Assembly (NCBI GenBank): GCA_023512835.1
Contig: CM042092.1
Coordinates: forward strand, 7,193,293 to 7,257,292
Direction of reading: 5' to 3'
Length of the DNA stretch: 64,000 nucleotides
Source: Taxillus chinensis
Taxonomy: Eukaryota > Streptophyta > Magnoliopsida > Santalales > Loranthaceae
Under the pieces are notes generated by a model that saw only the letters and a program-made list of their open reading frames with translations, had not been told where the DNA came from and did not search any database. Both the position numbers and the translations under genes were made by a program. The stretch's first letter is position 1; every line of letters starts with the position of its first letter. Shown here in pieces: positions 23,601 to 34,502 of the stretch.

Positions 23601-25198
23601 TTATGTTTTTAATAACAGAATCCTATTTTAAAAACAAGCAACTAAACAAGTGGTAAATTTCCTAAAAAAATTCTAAGAAAATCAAAGGCATCTAGGATTT
23701 GCAAATAAAATTATTAAAAAAATACAAGATATTATACCATAACATTGAATTGCCCTAGTGAGATAACAGGTGCACCGGAGAATAAAAACATCTCAGCAAA
23801 AGAAGACAGCATGCCTGCTGGAGGTTGAAAGAAAAGCACAAAAAAAAATCCCAATCAAGCTGGGAAATGACCCTTAGTTGAGAGGGTGTCCATTTGAGCA
23901 ACTTAAATGGCTGAGGCATTGCTTTTTAGTTGTTGCTAAATCATTGATGTATATATATATATCTTTCACAAAGGTCAAAATGTTTTGCGACAAACACAGT
24001 AAATAATTTATGGTGAGATGCATATTAATGAAAAGCATGCATTAATAATGAAACTTGAATCCTCTAAAATAATAAACAAGAATAATCAACTATATTATTC
24101 TTCTTTAGTATAAATATCCCAAAAGGGCATAGTCCAATATATATAAGCGCTTGCTTAATAACCTCAATGTAGGATGCAGCAACCTCTGAGTGCTTGTCAT
24201 TAGTCCTAGCAATAAATATATCCCAGAATACTGACCACCATTCGAAAAGAAAACCACCAGGGGCATCAATAGCTGCATACAACGATTTCCAAAAGTAAAA
24301 TAAGTCAATATACATTATTTGGGGTCTAAATTTCAGGGCCCAAAATGCTTATTTCCTCTTAAACTTGTAGTTTCTGGAGGACTTACCAACCGGATCTGAA
24401 GACACCTTTCCTTCAGCTTGGAAGGCCTGTGCAGACGCTTTTAGATCCCTCTTAACTAAATAATCGTGAATATACACATCTAACCTGTTGCCGAAAACCC
24501 AAAATTGGAAAATCATAGTCCAACGCCCATATAATATAAAAAGCAAATTTTGAACTTATTATAAACTCTAACGGAAAAAGTAATTGCGGTGCACAAAGAA
24601 CCCAGAAGCCCCAACAGGAGTAGCACAGAAAGCTCAAAAACAAAGCTGAAATGAACAGATAATGCCCATACCAGAGGAAACGCAACCTAAAACTACAAAA
24701 TCCAAAAATAAAAAAAATAAAAATCAACAACCCAGAAGCTAAAAACAACGTAGAAACAAAATTTGGCCTGCAAAACTGCAGAAAATATGGGAATTGGGGT
24801 GCACAAACAACCCAGAAGCCCACTAGTAATAGCATAAAAAGTCTCAGAAAACAAAGCTGAAATGAAGAGATAGGTCATAGGACACAGAACAGAGGCGCAC
24901 AACCTAAAACTCAAAAACCCAAAAGAATCAACTGCACGGGAAAGCCAAAAACAAAATTTAACCTGCAAAACTCCAGACAATATGAGGGCTCAAGGGACCA
25001 AAATCAAACACATAACTACAGATACCCAAATCTCAACCGAAAAATAAAATAAAAACCATCCCAGCCTGACATCAAATTAGAAGGGACAGGTCAGAGAAGG
25101 AACAACAAATGAAACAGGGAAAACCCAGATTATAATTTTAATTTTAAAACAGGGAAAAGGGTTTACATTTTATCAGCTTCCCAGTTGGTCTGAGACAT
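2621..25198 (-). CDS. LUG: LEUNIG transcriptional co-repressor (18 coding exons, 884 aa)
   Basis: Groucho/TUP1-type nuclear co-repressor; LUG is tethered to DNA-binding factors through SEUSS and represses genes such as AGAMOUS. Exons in coding order: 25167-25198, 24387-24484, 24163-24272, 22044-22382, 21876-21964, 21342-21420, 21188-21266, 20858-20907, 16186-16500, 15920-16102, 15274-15519, 15041-15185, 13144-13253, 12908-13057, 11944-12099, 11700-11822, 4029-4235, 2621-2764. All introns are GT-AG; total 2655 bases, in frame. The start gives [11 protein letters not shown], as in the family. Domains: LisH (about 8-40) inside LUFS (1-88, ending [13 protein letters not shown]); poly-Q region (about 85-145); Q-rich middle; GRKRKQ nuclear signal near residue 465; WD40 repeats from about 600 to the terminal [12 protein letters not shown]. 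Arabidopsis LUG is slightly longer (931 aa as I recall), mainly in poly-Q. No frameshift or stop interrupts it. The gene is stretched to 22.6 kb by retroelements in introns 8 and 16. Confidence 0.97.
2765..4028 (-). other. LUG intron 17
   Basis: This intron lies between the penultimate WD40 exon (4029-4235) and the last exon. The donor is gtaagt after GGTTGTTACCAG and the acceptor is ttag before TCTTTGGAGCTC. Inside I see only AT-rich filler; the small open frame at 3632-3817 shows no recognisable family. Confidence 0.8.
5100..5860 (+). pseudogene. Copia gag relic with degenerate zinc knuckle
   Basis: The frame at 5238-5489 contains [14 protein letters not shown] and other features of copia gag (UBN2 family), preceded by a G-(Q)-x-YALWK-like stretch near 5110. 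Around 5802-5840 the sequence reads [13 protein letters not shown], a CCHC zinc knuckle whose last cysteine is replaced by tyrosine. Stops at 5487 and elsewhere kill the frame. A 76-base internal tandem duplication (5616-5767) lies between the gag core and the knuckle. Confidence 0.8.
5616..5767. repeat. 76-bp tandem duplication inside the copia A gag
   Basis: Units 5616-5691 and 5692-5767 begin tctacttgagaggag and end caccacaggga. They appear to differ at one base (gatt against gact), and a 9-base start of a third unit follows. The near identity suggests a late event compared with the decay of the surrounding element. Confidence 0.9.
6103..7680 (+). pseudogene. Copia A pol relic (pre-integrase, integrase tail, reverse transcriptase start)
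   Basis: At 6103-6339 the frame reads [12 protein letters not shown] and then an [11 protein letters not shown] stretch, which matches a GAG-pre-integrase domain. After a gap, the integrase C-terminal signature occurs near 6800. From about 7290 the early reverse transcriptase signature occurs, followed at 7500-7660 by [15 protein letters not shown] and a WFEVI-like continuation. Several stops and shifts are present and the catalytic core is not seen. Confidence 0.8.
10144..10371 (+). pseudogene. Copia RNase H relic
   Basis: A 75-codon open frame carries the copia RNase H pattern: SxAxAxYxAL near its start, WL, then the FCTNTVA stretch and [14 protein letters not shown]. In intact relatives the position read here as C-T-N is usually C-D-N, so a catalytic aspartate appears to be lost. 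It is fused directly to upstream reverse transcriptase N-terminal sequence by deletion. Confidence 0.8.
10487..10614 (+). mobile_element. Possible short 3' LTR of copia relic B
   Basis: This segment follows a polypurine-like tract. It begins attgaaaaaa and ends ttattttcaac, so its ends form a short inverted match typical of copia LTRs. It also contains TATA-rich sequence. No matching 5' copy was recognised, so the boundaries are provisional. Confidence 0.4.
10620..11640 (-). other. GC-richer coding-like relic of unknown origin
   Basis: This block differs in composition from the surrounding intron and keeps moderately long open frames on both strands, including a 125-codon minus-strand frame at 10860-11237 and a 182-codon plus-strand frame at 11091-11639. 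The minus strand reads in pieces such as [20 protein letters not shown], split by stops and frame changes. That is vaguely like the gag-like ORF1 of plant non-LTR elements. I cannot assign it. It may be a decayed retroelement or a captured gene piece. Confidence 0.3.
13254..15040 (-). other. LUG intron 12 (1.8 kb)
   Basis: It separates the exon ending RCMDVGK from the exon starting GFTFKEI. The donor is gtgcag and the acceptor is ttcag. The content is AT-rich with no recognised gene or element. Confidence 0.75.
17381..17654 (+). repeat. 5' LTR of copia C, with a triplicated start
   Basis: It begins TGTTATTATAATAG and ends TTGTATCA. The first roughly 30 bases occur three times in tandem (17381-17409, 17410-17440, 17441-17470; each carries ataat-agtga/ggg), whereas the 3' LTR has one copy. 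The two LTRs share the long body ending cattgtattatgt, then tttgttac-ttgtatca. Confidence 0.88.
18059..18128. repeat. 35-bp tandem duplication in the copia C leader
   Basis: Units 18059-18093 and 18094-18128 both read cacatctccgaccttgat followed by gcctct-cccgacgacg. They appear to differ at one base (g/a). They lie in the GC-richer leader between the primer-binding site and gag. Confidence 0.85.
18356..18793 (+). pseudogene. Copia C gag relic
   Basis: A 145-codon open frame is typical of plant copia gag (UBN2-like). Recognisable parts are [36 protein letters not shown] and the C-terminal [15 protein letters not shown]. The frame ends at a TAG (18791-18793), but related sequence continues downstream in the same frame ([15 protein letters not shown]), so the stop is a disabling mutation within a once longer gag. 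Confidence 0.85.
19222..20092 (+). pseudogene. Copia C pol remnants (protease, pre-integrase, RNase H)
   Basis: Around 19240 the frame reads [13 protein letters not shown], a copia aspartic-protease site (D-S-x-A). At 19480-19640 it reads [21 protein letters not shown] and then HYKLGHSPF, a GAG-pre-integrase stretch. At 19877-20092 it reads [25 protein letters not shown] and [13 protein letters not shown], the RNase H end with its C-D-N intact. The whole integrase core and reverse transcriptase between them are missing. Confidence 0.83.
20234..20427 (+). repeat. 3' LTR of copia C
   Basis: It begins TGTTATTGTAATAG just after the purine tract aaagagagg and ends TTGTATCA. It is about 80 bases shorter than the 5' LTR. 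The difference is the two extra leading units of the 5' LTR plus a gap near the middle, where the 5' copy has an additional segment containing tagatttttcctttc. Confidence 0.88.
22205..22370 (-). repeat. CAG/CAA-rich tract coding the LUG glutamine stretch
   Basis: The fourth LUG exon contains a run of about 13 glutamine codons (minus-strand CAG/CAA mix around 22209-22250) with further Q/H-rich sequence either side. Mixed CAG and CAA codons limit slippage compared with a pure repeat. Poly-Q is typical of LUG and varies in length between species. Confidence 0.93.
22383..24162 (-). other. LUG intron 3 (1.8 kb) with AT-rich repeat
   Basis: The intron joins AASYIE to TQLTKARE, with donor gttatt and acceptor ttccag. 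About 23230-23600 carries a copy of the AT-rich dispersed repeat that starts gggggtatttgatacatgc and contains 'taagtttaaatttgaaaac' and 'gttttcaaacacaa'. The rest is unremarkable. Confidence 0.7.
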
Positions 25199-25600
25199 TT
25201 TTGTTTTCCTCAATCCAGGAGGAGACCAGATGTACCCAGATACTCCTTTACCTAGACTCAAGGGTAATGGCTAGAACTCCTACTTCCCTTCAGCTCTGAA
25301 GATGATTAACCCAGGAGAGTACAGGGTCTTTGTAAAAAGGACATGAGTGAGGATTTTGTAGACAGGCTTGGGGAAAGAGAACACGTACGCTAAGCAATAA
25401 AAGAAGACAACAAAACAAAGTACAAACAAAACTGAGAGCACATATGATGTTCGTTTTTAAGGAATGAGAATCCTTATAACAGATGAGGGGAATGGAAGAA
25501 GCATTGGCCGCCAATAGCTCGTTTCTTTTCTTTTTTTTTTCCTCTTTTTTTTTTGTTAGTATTATTATATTAATTAATTTAATAAATAAAATAAAATAAA
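25199..25600 (-). promoter_or_regulatory. LUG 5' leader and proximal upstream region
   Basis: The sequence upstream of the LUG ATG is less AT-rich than the spacer up to about 25515, consistent with an untranslated leader. It is followed by a pyrimidine/poly-T block and an (AAAAT)n run at about 25580-25603. No TATA box or start site can be fixed by eye, and a leader intron cannot be excluded. Confidence 0.45.
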
Positions 25601-25609
25601 ATAATCCAA

Positions 25610-28600
25610 ATGGGAAAAAGACGGATGGAGATTATGCCAGCCGGCCCCGGGAAACTTTTTTCTTTTCTGAATTTGTATATTTTGATATATTTAATCTATG
25701 TTTTCTTATTGGATGTGGGAAACGTTTCGGACAGCCTTCTGTGTGCTGGAGGCAACTGTTGCAGTCATTTGCATATCATAATGACTATATGATTTATTTT
25801 TTAAAATATTTATTAAATAAGTGTACATTCATTCAACTAATATATTCCTTTTCAAAAAAGTGGGTATTTGAATAATTCCATTATTTGTTTTTATATCGGG
25901 TGATGAGACCAAAAAAAAAAAGTCCATGATATTAAATTGAAAAGTGTATATACTAGGCAATGCTATTGAGTATTGACAGGTAAATTATGTAAGACAGAAT
26001 AGTTAAATTGATATTAATTTATTTTTATATCAATTTGAAATATGTTACTTACTAGTAGACTCTTCTGTGTATATTATGTATATAATATTTTACAAATTTT
26101 CATTAATAAATTTGAGTTAGCCAATTAAATGCTTAAATTATAAGATATTAACTAGGCAATTGGAACTACCGGTTTAACTTCTGAAAATTAATAAAACATT
26201 GCCAATTTATAATCAATAAAATACATAGATATAAGTCTTGAAATTTGGATAATATCATTGAGTTTGACTTTAAAATGCAACTCAAACCGAGTCTAACCAT
26301 TAAAAAACTGGAAAGATAAATGAGACGAACCCTATAACTCTTGAAAATTAATTAAGATTTCGAATCGGCCATAAAAATGTAATTAAATGGCTGCAAGACT
26401 TTTCAAACTTTGGTAAAATATTTAAAATGCAATGGAGATTTTAAATACCAATCAAACTCTTGAAAATTGTTAATGATGCTGTGTGGGGGGTATTTTGGTA
26501 AATCAACTATGTAGTGCCTCCCACGCATTCATTGTACCTGTGCAATTTAGAACCGGACGCTGCTTTTAAGTGTCCGCAAAAAATAATATTAAGTAAAATA
26601 TATTTATTGGAAACCTTCTTAAATAAAAATAATTTTAAAAATTGTTTATTTATATTTTAGAAAATATTATATGATATTTAGCCGGAAGTAAAATACTTTT
26701 AAGAACACTGTAAAATTAATTTTAATATATATAATAAAAATATATTTCTTTCAAATTTAAACACTCATCCATTACAATATTATAAAAGATAAACGTTAAA
26801 AAGAGATACCACACGGGCAGATTCAAAAATTATACACATGATGTATGATTTTTGTGTTAATCTCAATCATTTTTTGACTAAACTTATAAATTCTTTAAAG
26901 TACTTAGCGGTAGAGCGTACATCAAAAATATAATTATAAAGGCAATTAGAAAGTATTAATTATTGACTTAGAGAAAAAAAAACATAACCAAAAAAAATCT
27001 TATTTAATAAATATATTTTAAGTGGTCTACGAGTCACCGGACTAAGTTGCTAGATTTTCATAATTGTATTTTCATTATTGTTATTTTGAATTGATGGTGG
27101 TTTTTGGAATTTCGATAATTAGTAGTCGGCTAGCCATCAAATATGGAATGCTTGCTGGGACCTATGACTGTGGGAATCAGAGGAGGGAACCGTGGGAATT
27201 GAGAGAGAATAAATGAAAGATTAGCATACATTACATATCTATCCATTCAAACGATTCTTCAAATTTCATCAAAAAGTACCTTGTGATATGTGTAAAGTAA
27301 CTTTGAGTGAAAAGTATCGATAACCCAAAAATTAATGATATTAATGGTATTAATATTTTATTTTTATTTGAACCATAGGCTTTTTTAATATAATACTACT
27401 AATACATTAAAAGATTTAAGTTTATAGTGGGCAAATGGCCACCCTGGTCACAAGATGCATCCGGCCTTGCATAAAAAAGTATAGTTCGTAATCATTGACA
27501 TGACATATAACAATAGTATTAATTATCCAGTTTTTCATATATGATTAAAATATTAAACATAAATCAATAATACAACAATCATTATTTCATAGCATTGCAT
27601 AACAATAATTATTCTCTAATCTTGGAGCAGGGGTATGTAGATGGTGTTATTGACGCTCATTTTATATTGATCGATGAAATGTCTATCAAATTACAAATCA
27701 TGGGTGAGCCTGAAACATGTATGCAACTTTATTGTAATATAAACATGTTATTATTAATAGCGTTGAAAGATTATGTGAATAAAGAAGCAATTAGTGCAAT
27801 TTTATGCAAAATCAAAGTAAGAAACAGAAAAATACATATGTTTGGCAAATAAAAACCCTACATAAAGAATTGATTAGCATTTCACAAGATGTTGTCCATT
27901 TGTTATACGTGTAACCCCTTGGAATGCATTGTCATTAGAGAAAACGTGGCACAAAACAAAAATGAATTAATGATAAGTTCGTGTTTTAAAAGTACAAAGG
28001 TACGATTGACATATTAATTAACCGTCTTTGAAATATTGAAATTTGTTTTGTCATTCAGTCTTAAACATAAATAAATAGGTAGATCTCACTTTATTTATTA
28101 TTTATTTTTAAAACGAGCCTCTAAACCTATTTATTTACAATTGAGGGACTACATAAATAAACATATATGCATATGTTGGATCAAAGGCGATAAGTCTAAA
28201 AAATCACAGCCAAATTTGCATTCGTGGCATAATATCAAAGTAATATACATGGTGAAAACTATATATCACCAATAACCCTACTATTTTGTATCAAATAATC
28301 AAAATTTAAATCAAACAGAAGTACAACTGATTTAACCATATCAAACAAATGACCCAAAATATATATGTTTGATACTACACATCCTAAAACCCAACATGTT
28401 CTCTCACCTTGCATACAATGTACTAAACAAAAACAAGACAACAAATTCAAGGCAAAAGAGCAAACCTCTTTATAAATGGAAGCCTGCAATGACTCATCCC
28501 CATTACCTCAACGCACAGAAAAAACCAGAGAAATACTATGGTGAGGTTTATGTTAAAGTTAGGACTTTTCAAGCAATCACTAGATATTATAGAAGAGCTC

Positions 28601-31230
28601 TAACAATTTCCCAATTTCAAGACATCTAACCCATATGTTGACTTTATCTACGGAGGCTTATTAGTTTGAAAGAGCATGAGAATTCGTTTAAAGCATATGT
28701 ATTAACATCTGTCATAAATGAGCTTGTACATTCAACTATACTATACAATTTATAATGATAAAGTATTTTGATAAGTTAGCTTCAGTTGAAAAATTCGAAT
28801 ATGAGTTAGTTACATAAAAATAAATTAAAGATGATCAAATTGATTATAATAAGGTTGATTTAGTTGAATAGATGGTTAATTTAGATAATTTTTTTCCATC
28901 AGGTTATCGTTGAAAATTTTTGTTTGTTTCATGTTGTTGAATATCTTACTTTCATGTTATTGTTGCGTATTATTTGCTTTAACTATGTTATAATGAATCC
29001 TATAATGTCAACATATTATATTATATTTTGGATTTAGACAAAATAAGTTATTTAATAGTTTCAAAAAGACCTCTAATGCATCAGATAAATAAAATCTATC
29101 AATAGTAATAATTCAGTTGATAATATGTTATATTATGATATTTAGCGAATAAGCATAAACAATTATATTATGATATGAGGTAGAAACATAAAGTCGAACT
29201 CCTTAAATTTTGTATGTGTTATGTTCTCATTACCATATGAGGTACAATATCCATAAAATATACGATGTCATGTTATTCTTATATCATGTATTATCATATG
29301 TTTACCCTTATTGACTATTTGAACATACCTTTCATGCTTTATTTTTCAACCCATAAAAACCAAAGAACTTCACATAATAAATTAAGAGAGTCAAGATATG
29401 TTTATAAGTAAAAATGTGTGAACTTTATAAATTATATAGTCAATGTGTAGTAACATGCAATAATGAATTATAAATACTCAATATTTAAATCCACAAACCT
29501 TAAAATTTTGATTGGATTTAATGTAAAATATGATGTTTTATACTTTATGATATAATATATGATTGAATTTATGTCAGATTATTATTTAAATTCATTAATG
29601 TATGTAATCTAAAAGTATCTGATTTTGAGCCATTGCAAACAAACAATAATTACTAATTTTTTTGGTAAAACAATGATAAATCATGTTTTGAGGAAACTGA
29701 CATATAAATATATATAAATGAATGATGTTTTTATCAAACATGTATATATATTATATAAAAATAAAATTTGTATATAAATTTAAAAAAAATCCCAAAACAT
29801 CATTAGAAAACAAAATTGATTTAATAAAAAAACACTAATAATAATATTATTCTCAAAACTAAATAAAAAAACATATAAATAGGCTAATAAAAATAGATTG
29901 CACATATACTATTAAAATAATTTTATTATATTAAGAATTTTTACTTCATAAAATAATTCAGTTAAGTAAAAATTATGAATAAAACATAATTAAAATTAAT
30001 TAAAGAATATAATGATATTACCAAAGTTGCTTATTTTTTAGAACACAGTACACATAGGACTAAAGAAATAAAAATGCATTGAAACTTCTAATCACTTAAA
30101 GTAGAATAATTAAACAAAATTAATAAACTAAACATTGTTATCTAGTTATTAAAAATGATTAGAGAAATAAATAGTTAAAAGGACCGAAAGTGGCAAAATA
30201 AATAAATAAAAAATAGAATATATTACAACATTTTGTTACATATAAAGTATTATAACTATTATAACATATAGAAGCAATGAAATCATAATTATATTATATT
30301 ATAAATAGGGATGACAATTCTGGCTCATCCCATCCAGATTCGGGCACTTTTTTCCGACCTGTCCCATCCCGTCTTGAAAAGACAACAAGATGTTTATAGG
30401 TATTAGTTGTCTCATCCAACTCTGACTTGACTTTTAAAAATATTTTTAAATAATTTTAGATTAAAATACTTGTCATGACCTGTCTCAATTCATAGTACTC
30501 ATTTATTCCATCCTGTCCCAAATACATTCGGAGCACGTTCGAGTCATCCATTATCCTATATTGATCTATCCCGGTGTAATGTATAAACTTAAAATAACGA
30601 ATAAGTGTATAAATATAAGATATAATAAATGAGGCATGCATAGCATAATTTGCCCAACAAATATTGATTTCCATATTTTTCTTGACTTTTTTTTTTTAAC
30701 TTGTATTCATTTTTTTGACCTACCTGAAAAAATCTACCATTCTATATAATAATTAAAATAAGAATATTGATTGTTATAGTAAATAATCATAAAAAATGTT
30801 TAAGAATATAGAATATTTAAATCATGTATCTTAGATATTCTAAACCTATATATATATATATATATGGAACATTTTTTTCCCAATCATCAATGAGCTCAAA
30901 TTACTGTTTGAATAATATAAATATATATCTATTTATTTAATTTTTGTCTGATATAATAGTTTTTTTTGTTCAAATCTAACTTGTGCGATTTTGTCGGTAT
31001 CAATTAAATTTATTATAAAAAAGAAAAAAAAAACCTAGTACCATTTTAAAGCTCAAGCCGAATTAATGTTGCACTTGCACACGCCCGTTTGAAACCCAAA
31101 TCATCTATTTATTCCTCTGCCCGTCTGGGCCTCTGCCATGTTCTCTGTCCAATCAACAAACAAAAAATGTGTGTACTGTTGAAGCATTTATGCCGCGGCC
31201 CTTGAACCATCCGGCCCAATTTCTGATTTT
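25610..31230. other. Gene-free AT-rich spacer
   Basis: No recognisable gene. Short open frames (for example 27595-27852 plus and 28369-28629 plus) resemble no family I know and lack supporting context. About 30304-30580 begins 'atagggatgacaattctgg' and has paired 'catccc' motifs like the GGGATGGCAAT-type repeats common in plant genomes, but I could not find both ends. Confidence 0.5.
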
Positions 31231-31234
31231 ATTC

Positions 31235-32740
31235 ACCCGCACCGGATGAAGTGGGTATTTACGGCGCTGTTTGATAAATTGTTTTCATCAGCCCATGATT
31301 TTTGATTGAGATTTTTATTTTTATTTTAAAAATTATATTTCAAGTTACGAAACTTATTTTTCAAAATGCAGATATACATTTTATCAAATAATGATTTTGA
31401 TTATTTAAATATGAAAACCCAAGTGTCGGTTTGGTTGAATGGTTTTAACACATTATTGTATTTTCAAAAATAAAATCCCACTTTACACATGTTTTCAAAA
31501 TAAAATATTATTTTATTCAAATCATCATTTGAATAAAATAATTATTTTTATGTTTTCAAATTTAAATTTAAATTTTTTTATCAAACTCAATTTCTTTATT
31601 TAGTTTTTAGAAATTATATTAACTTTCCTCTACTTTATTTTTCTCATTCATCATATTTTTTTTTATAAGATTCAATTTTTTTAAAAATAATTTTAAAAAC
31701 ACAATATATCCCCTACAAAACGCAAGTTGTATTTAAAATAAGCGTCAAGTTAAATAAAGATTCAAATCGAAACCAAAATACAAAATTTAAAATATATACC
31801 AAACACCTCTAATTTACACTCAAAAATAAATTTATATTTTGTAAAACTTAATTTTAATTTTTAAACCCTTCAAATTTGATTAATTTTGAAATCACCAAAC
31901 GAAATCAATGAAATGTGTGTGTGTTTTTTTTTAATGTAGTAAATATTTTTTAAATAATTTAAATTACTTTACACATATATGCATATATGCATGCATTTGT
32001 TGAGAACAACTTTAAAATTAAAATAAATAAAAAACTGGTATAGTCTTGTCTCTTTTCATGTGTTTCTTTTTGTTTGTTTTAAACTTTTAACGTGCCCAAA
32101 CCAAGAGGCCCAAGACCACTTTCTCTTAGTCACCCGCACTGGATTGAGTGGGTATTTAACCCATGATTTTGTGGGTTTGAATTGAGTTTTTTTTAAATTA
32201 TATTTCAAGTTACGAAACTTATTTTTCAAAATGCAGAGATACATTTTCTCAAATTATAATTTTGATTACTTTAATATGAAAACCGAACGTATACTTAAAA
32301 TAAAATTAAATTTCGTAAAACTTAATTTTTGTTTTTGCACCCTTCAAATTCGATTAATTTTAAAACCATTCGATCAAGACAATCCACCTAACAAAATCTA
32401 TGATTGTGTTTTTTTTTTCCTTTTGTATGTCCCTCCTACTAGCATGGTAACAAAGACATATGATCACATATGATTGTAAATTCGAATCTTGCATGAATAT
32501 AAAAATTTAAAAATAGAAAGGAATCTATAGGAGCGTTATATAAAAAATATTTTTAGAAAGAATAGATTAAATAATTTTTAAAAGTTATTTTAAATTGTTT
32601 CACACACGATATGCATATATGCATGCATTTGTTGAGAACAACTTTAAAATAAAAATAAATTGTTATAGTCTTGTCTCTTTTCATGTGTTTCCATTTGTTT
32701 TGTTTTAACATGCCTAAACCAAGACCACCAAACCGATGGA
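31235..32740. repeat. Local segmental duplication (about 0.9 kb and 0.6 kb copies)
   Basis: The first copy runs about 31235-32120 and the second about 32131-32740. Shared in the same order are 'cacccgcac-ggat', 'agtgggtattta', 'atatttcaagttacgaaact' with 'tttttcaaaatgcag', 'cttcaaattygattaatttt', 'gcatatatgcatgcatttg' with 'gagaacaactttaaaat', and 'tagtcttgtctcttttcatg' to 'aaaccaaga'. The second copy lacks part of the AT-rich middle. Confidence 0.85.
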
Positions 32741-33340
32741 AATCTGATTCGTAACACAAATTCCTTTGCGAGGCGTGGCAGGCGACGCACATGCATGTGT
32801 GTGATGTTCTATGCGTACACACATGGCTCCAAGGCTACGCATGCGCGATACCACTAGACGACAGCTCTGCAGTTTGCATGCCGATCGCAAACTGAAGGAA
32901 AGATATCGATACACAGAGCCAGACGATACGTACAGTTGTCCGGTGGCTTGTGTACAGGAATGAACGAGTGAATAGTATTGTACGTGTTTGAATTTTGAAA
33001 GATAAAGTAGTAAATAAATTCAACGAAGTAACAACAACAAACATGCATGGCCATGCATTTGTTGAATATATAATCGTCTTTTATACATTATTAAGTGGCT
33101 CTCGCTTGCACCAAATAAAAATGCTATTTGTAACTTGTGTTACGTTTCCATCGCACGTCCCTTGTCTCATGTGATATTTGTCGCGTTAGCAATTGCAACG
33201 AGCAGAAGGCTTAAACAGTGCATCAACCAGTCCATTGCACCTCCGAATCAAAAATTCGTTTTTCAAAATTCTTTTATCTCAAACCTAACATTAAGCTTCG
33301 TCGAGCATATTTAGGCTGAAAAGAGAAAAACCTGGCCTAA

Positions 33341-33870
33341 CCCTAACAAAAATGTAAAATTGGAGGCGAAAGAATATGTCTTTTGTGAATCTGAAAGCAT
33401 CAAACTCTCTTTGAGGGTTTGGATGTTGAAGGTTTAGTTAATACCTACAAATCAGAAAAGGGTCAAAATTAATCTATTGTGCACGGAGATTTGACCATTT
33501 AAAGTTTTAAATGGAAATTAGTCGACGAGAACTAAAAATTCATACATTTGGCTATACTCGATGCTTGCTTGAGCCTCAAGCAGCATTTGTATTGCCGTCG
33601 ACATGAAGGTTGTGAGGGAATTGCTCGACGGCTACTCGAGGCTTGCTCGAGTTGGAGGCTCAAGTAACATCTTTTTCTCTGCGCTATGATTGAAGCTCGA
33701 GTCTCTTGCTCAATGCTTGCTCGAGTCCCTGTTCGAACCTCTACTCGACATTATATTCGAATGATGATCTAGGAATGCGCTTATACGTGACAAATAATAC
33801 TAATATGATTTATTCTACGTCAGTCAGGAACACAAAAATACTATAATACCGGTTGTACCTAGTAGCAATG
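33341..33870. repeat. CTCGAG-rich dispersed repeat, copy 1
   Basis: This segment is related to 40800-41345. Both have 'ggcgaaaga', a 'atacctacaaatc' stretch, 'gaccrtttaaagtttta', then several ctcgag/cttgctcga units, and end near 'acacaaaaatac-a-aa' and 'gttgtac-tagta'. The layout resembles the leader part of a plant gypsy LTR, but no LTR ends were confirmed. Confidence 0.65.
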
Positions 33871-34085
33871 CATGTTGGAAAAAATTCCGTCATATAAGGC
33901 TAAACATGTAAATATTAATATATGTTGTATTATTTTTGGAAAAATCTAAATTAAAGTGATCTAATTACGATTTTAAATAATGCTTAAAGGTATAATTGTC
34001 ATGAAATTAATGCGTAGATATTGCTATTTTTAATTTGACAAGGGCTAAATTAGAAATAACAAACACTATATATATAAGCTTATTA

Positions 34086-34499
34086 AAGCATTAGTAGCAG
34101 ATTTCTTATATAAGTATGTTTTCCTAAATTTAGGAAAAAAAGTTAAAAAGTTATAAAATCATTCTCACAGCATATGCCCTATATTTAACTTTCTCTATAA
34201 GGTTTGTACAGTGTTTCCCAATATATTGGGAAGCACTATTCATTCCCTATAATTATTAAATTATATTTTAAAACTTTCTCTCACCTCTGTCCTTCACGTT
34301 TCCCATAACATTAACTTTTATTTCATATTAAATTATAAAAAAATTATTATTAAATAAAATAAGTGATATAAAACATTATTTTAATAATATAGAGTTTGAT
34401 TTAGGAAATCTGCTGTGATGTATATTTGTATAGGAAAGCAAAAAATAATTTAAAACTATAAATTTAGGGAAACTAATGGGGTAGCTGCTGCTAGTGCCC
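34086..34499. mobile_element. PIF/Harbinger-like MITE with central palindrome
   Basis: The ends are AAGCATTAGTAGCAG and CTGCTGCTAGTGCCC, which form an imperfect terminal inverted repeat (shared GCAYTAGYAGCAG). Each is bordered by TTA (34083-34085 and 34500-34502), the usual PIF/Harbinger target duplication. Subterminal 'cctaaattta' motifs are also inverted. A palindrome TTCCCAATATATTGGGAA lies at 34215-34232 inside. The element is 414 bp with no coding potential, so non-autonomous. Confidence 0.75.
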
Positions 34500-34502
34500 T
34501 TA

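Noticed and set aside
27595..27852. 85-codon open frame with a GYVDG-like start recalling histidine phosphotransfer proteins
   Set aside because: The similarity ends after about 20 residues, the conserved histidine region is missing, and no splice structure supports it.
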